From Bacillota bacterium (GTDB taxonomy: Bacteria > Bacillota > Clostridia > Oscillospirales > Acutalibacteraceae), in assembly GCA_023460155.1 (NCBI GenBank), contig JAEWRF010000053.1, forward strand, positions 1 to 11,578: DNA of 11,578 nucleotides. The letters are read 5' to 3'. A program made the translations under genes and the position numbers. The stretch's first letter is position 1; every line of letters starts with the position of its first letter. Shown one piece after another: positions 10,275-11,578 of this stretch. The notes beneath the pieces were generated by a model, which saw only the letters and a list, made by a program, of their open reading frames with translations, did not search any database and was not told where the DNA came from.

Positions 10275-11578
10275 TTAATCATTACGTTCCCGAAAAAGCT
10301 GGTTCACTTCCGCGCGCAGTCCGCGGCTGGGGAGTGCACCGAGCTCCGGGTCGTCCCGGAGAATCTGCCGGGCGGCTTCCTGCGCCTGCCGCAGAATTTC
10401 AAGGTCCGTCATCATATCCGCGATTTTCAGCTCGGGCAGGCCGTGCTGCCGCTGTCCGAAGAAATCGCCGGGCCCCCGCAGACGAAGGTCTTCGTCAGCA
10501 ATCCGGAATCCGTCGGAGGTGGAGCACATTGCCTTCATGCGGGCTTCGGCCTCCGGGTTCCGAGCGTCCGAAATCAGGATGCAGGCCGAAGGGATTTTCC
10601 CTCTGCCCACGCGCCCCCGTAGCTGGTGAAGCTGGGAAAGGCCGTAGCGCTCAGCGTTCTCGATCAGAATCACGGAAGCGTTCGGAACGTCCACGCCGAC
10701 CTCTACCACGGTGGTGGAGACCAGCGCGTCGATCTTTCCCTGTGTGAAGCGCTCCATGACGTCTTCCTTTTCGCGGGGCTTCATTTTACCGTGCAGCCGG
10801 CCGATCCGAAAGCCGGGCAGCCACTCGGCTTCCACGCGGCGGGCGTATTCCTCCACGCTGGCGGTGTCGTTTACGCCTTCCTCGATGCTTGGGCAGACGA
10901 TATAGCACTGCTGGCCCTGCTCCAGCTTTTTGCGGATAAAGCCGAACGCGCGCACGCGTTTGTCGGAGGTGACGGCATAGGTTGCGATTTTCTGCCGCCC
11001 CGGAGGGAGTTCGTCGATGACGGAGCAGTCGAGGTCGCCGTAAATGGTCAGCGCCAGCGTGCGCGGGATCGGCGTTGCGCTCATGACCAGCAGGTGGGGC
11101 AGGTCTCCTTTCGCGGTCAGAGCGGCGCGCTGGGCGACGCCGAAGCGGTGCTGCTCGTCGGTGACTACCAGACCCAGCTTCCGGAAAGAGACATCCCCCG
11201 AGAGCAGAGCGTGTGTTCCGATCACCAGTCCGGTTTCCCCGGAGGCGAGGCCTTCGCGCACCTTCCGTTTCTGCACCGCCGTAAGGGAGCCGGTCAGCAG
11301 CGCAACCCGGATTCCGGCAGGCTCCAGCAGGCCCGAAAGGGTCTGGAAGTGCTGCCGCGCGAGAAGCTCCGTAGGTGCCATCAGGGCTGCCTGCAGGCCA
11401 TTTTCCACGGCGGAGTAGCAGAGGGCGGCGGCTACGGCCGTTTTTCCGCTGCCGACGTCCCCCTGCACCAGACGGCGCATCGGGTGCGGCCCGGTCATAT
11501 CCGCCATAGCTTCGCGTACGGCCCGTTTCTGGGCCCCTGTGAGCCCGAACGGAAGCAGGCGGAGGAATTCCTCCGTGC
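10275..11578 (-). CDS. recG: ATP-dependent DNA helicase RecG (C-terminal part; gene runs off the window)
   Basis: RecG remodels stalled replication forks and branch-migrates Holliday junctions. The 433 residues present are the two helicase lobes and the C-terminal region; the wedge domain and the true start lie beyond position 11578. In order: LTGAQKRA, Walker A GDVGSGKT, APTELLARQHF, TGSLT, Walker B TDEQHRFGV, SATPIPRTLAL, DELPPGRQKI, VSTTVVEVGVDVPNA, QLHQLRGRVGRG and the RecG-specific tail FFGQRQHGLPELKIADM. All motifs are intact. An internal methionine at 11507 is not the start, because the frame continues upstream with TEEFLRLLPFGLTGAQKR, standard RecG sequence. The stop is TAA (10277-10275). 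It reads in the same direction as the sigma/anti-sigma genes, with a hairpin between them; no functional link is apparent. Confidence 0.97.
   Translation of the reverse strand, partial: TEEFLRLLPFGLTGAQKRAVREAMADMTGPHPMRRLVQGDVGSGKTAVAAALCYSAVENGLQAALMAPTELLARQHFQTLSGLLEPAGIRVALLTGSLTAVQKRKVREGLASGETGLVIGTHALLSGDVSFRKLGLVVTDEQHRFGVAQRAALTAKGDLPHLLVMSATPIPRTLALTIYGDLDCSVIDELPPGRQKIATYAVTSDKRVRAFGFIRKKLEQGQQCYIVCPSIEEGVNDTASVEEYARRVEAEWLPGFRIGRLHGKMKPREKEDVMERFTQGKIDALVSTTVVEVGVDVPNASVILIENAERYGLSQLHQLRGRVGRGKIPSACILISDARNPEAEARMKAMCSTSDGFRIADEDLRLRGPGDFFGQRQHGLPELKIADMMTDLEILRQAQEAARQILRDDPELGALPSRGLRAEVNQLFRERND

Noticed and set aside
1..11578. Mobile elements, CRISPR arrays, tRNA or rRNA genes, toxin-antitoxin pairs
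   Set aside because: No transposase, integrase, spaced repeats, tRNA-like cloverleaf or small toxin pair was seen on either strand; the gene content is core and regulatory.

Overview
The window reads as a chromosomal segment of a low-branching Firmicute in class Clostridia, probably an Oscillospiraceae/Ruminococcaceae relative. The pointers are the order rpmG-secE-nusG-rplK-rplA-rplJ-rplL, the gram-positive L10-leader attenuator, strong AGGAGG ribosome binding sites, several TTG/GTG starts, an ArlRS-type two-component pair and an ECF sigma/DUF4367 pair. The genus is an inference; no rRNA is present to settle it.

Positions 1-3518 (+ strand) hold the translation/secretion cluster: ribosomal protein L33, SecE, NusG, L11, L1, then a near-consensus promoter and an L10-leader attenuator in front of L10 and L7/L12, closed by a strong intrinsic terminator. 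rpoB and rpoC, which usually follow rplL in Firmicutes, do not.

Positions 3519-6470 (+ strand) hold a three-gene signalling operon: a small membrane protein with an EF-Ts-like UBA domain (DUF4342-like), an OmpR/PhoB-family response regulator and its sensor kinase, the last two overlapping. The leader has two candidate promoters and helically phased direct repeats that could be the regulator's own binding site. A hairpin at the kinase stop codon probably ends transcription from both sides.

Positions 6482-7861 (- strand) encode a secreted, membrane-anchored D-Ala-D-Ala carboxypeptidase. Its extended -10 promoter lies between the arms of a perfect 10-bp inverted repeat that cover the -35 and +1 regions. 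Diverging from it (8027-8731, +) is a calcineurin-like phosphoesterase with two unusual substitutions at positions normally used as metal ligands. A shared 14-bp hairpin terminator separates it from the convergent - strand pair of an ECF sigma factor and a DUF4367 single-pass membrane protein, which overlap by ATGA and probably form a sigma/anti-sigma module. The window ends inside recG (- strand), of which the C-terminal helicase part is present.

Taken together, a housekeeping ribosomal operon is followed by a run of envelope-sensing functions (two-component system, peptidoglycan carboxypeptidase, ECF/anti-sigma pair). Nothing looks like a mobile element, CRISPR array, prophage or recent transfer. 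The best candidates for undescribed biology are the UBA-membrane protein tied to the two-component system with its phased repeats, the variant phosphoesterase, and the operator-like repeat at the carboxypeptidase promoter.
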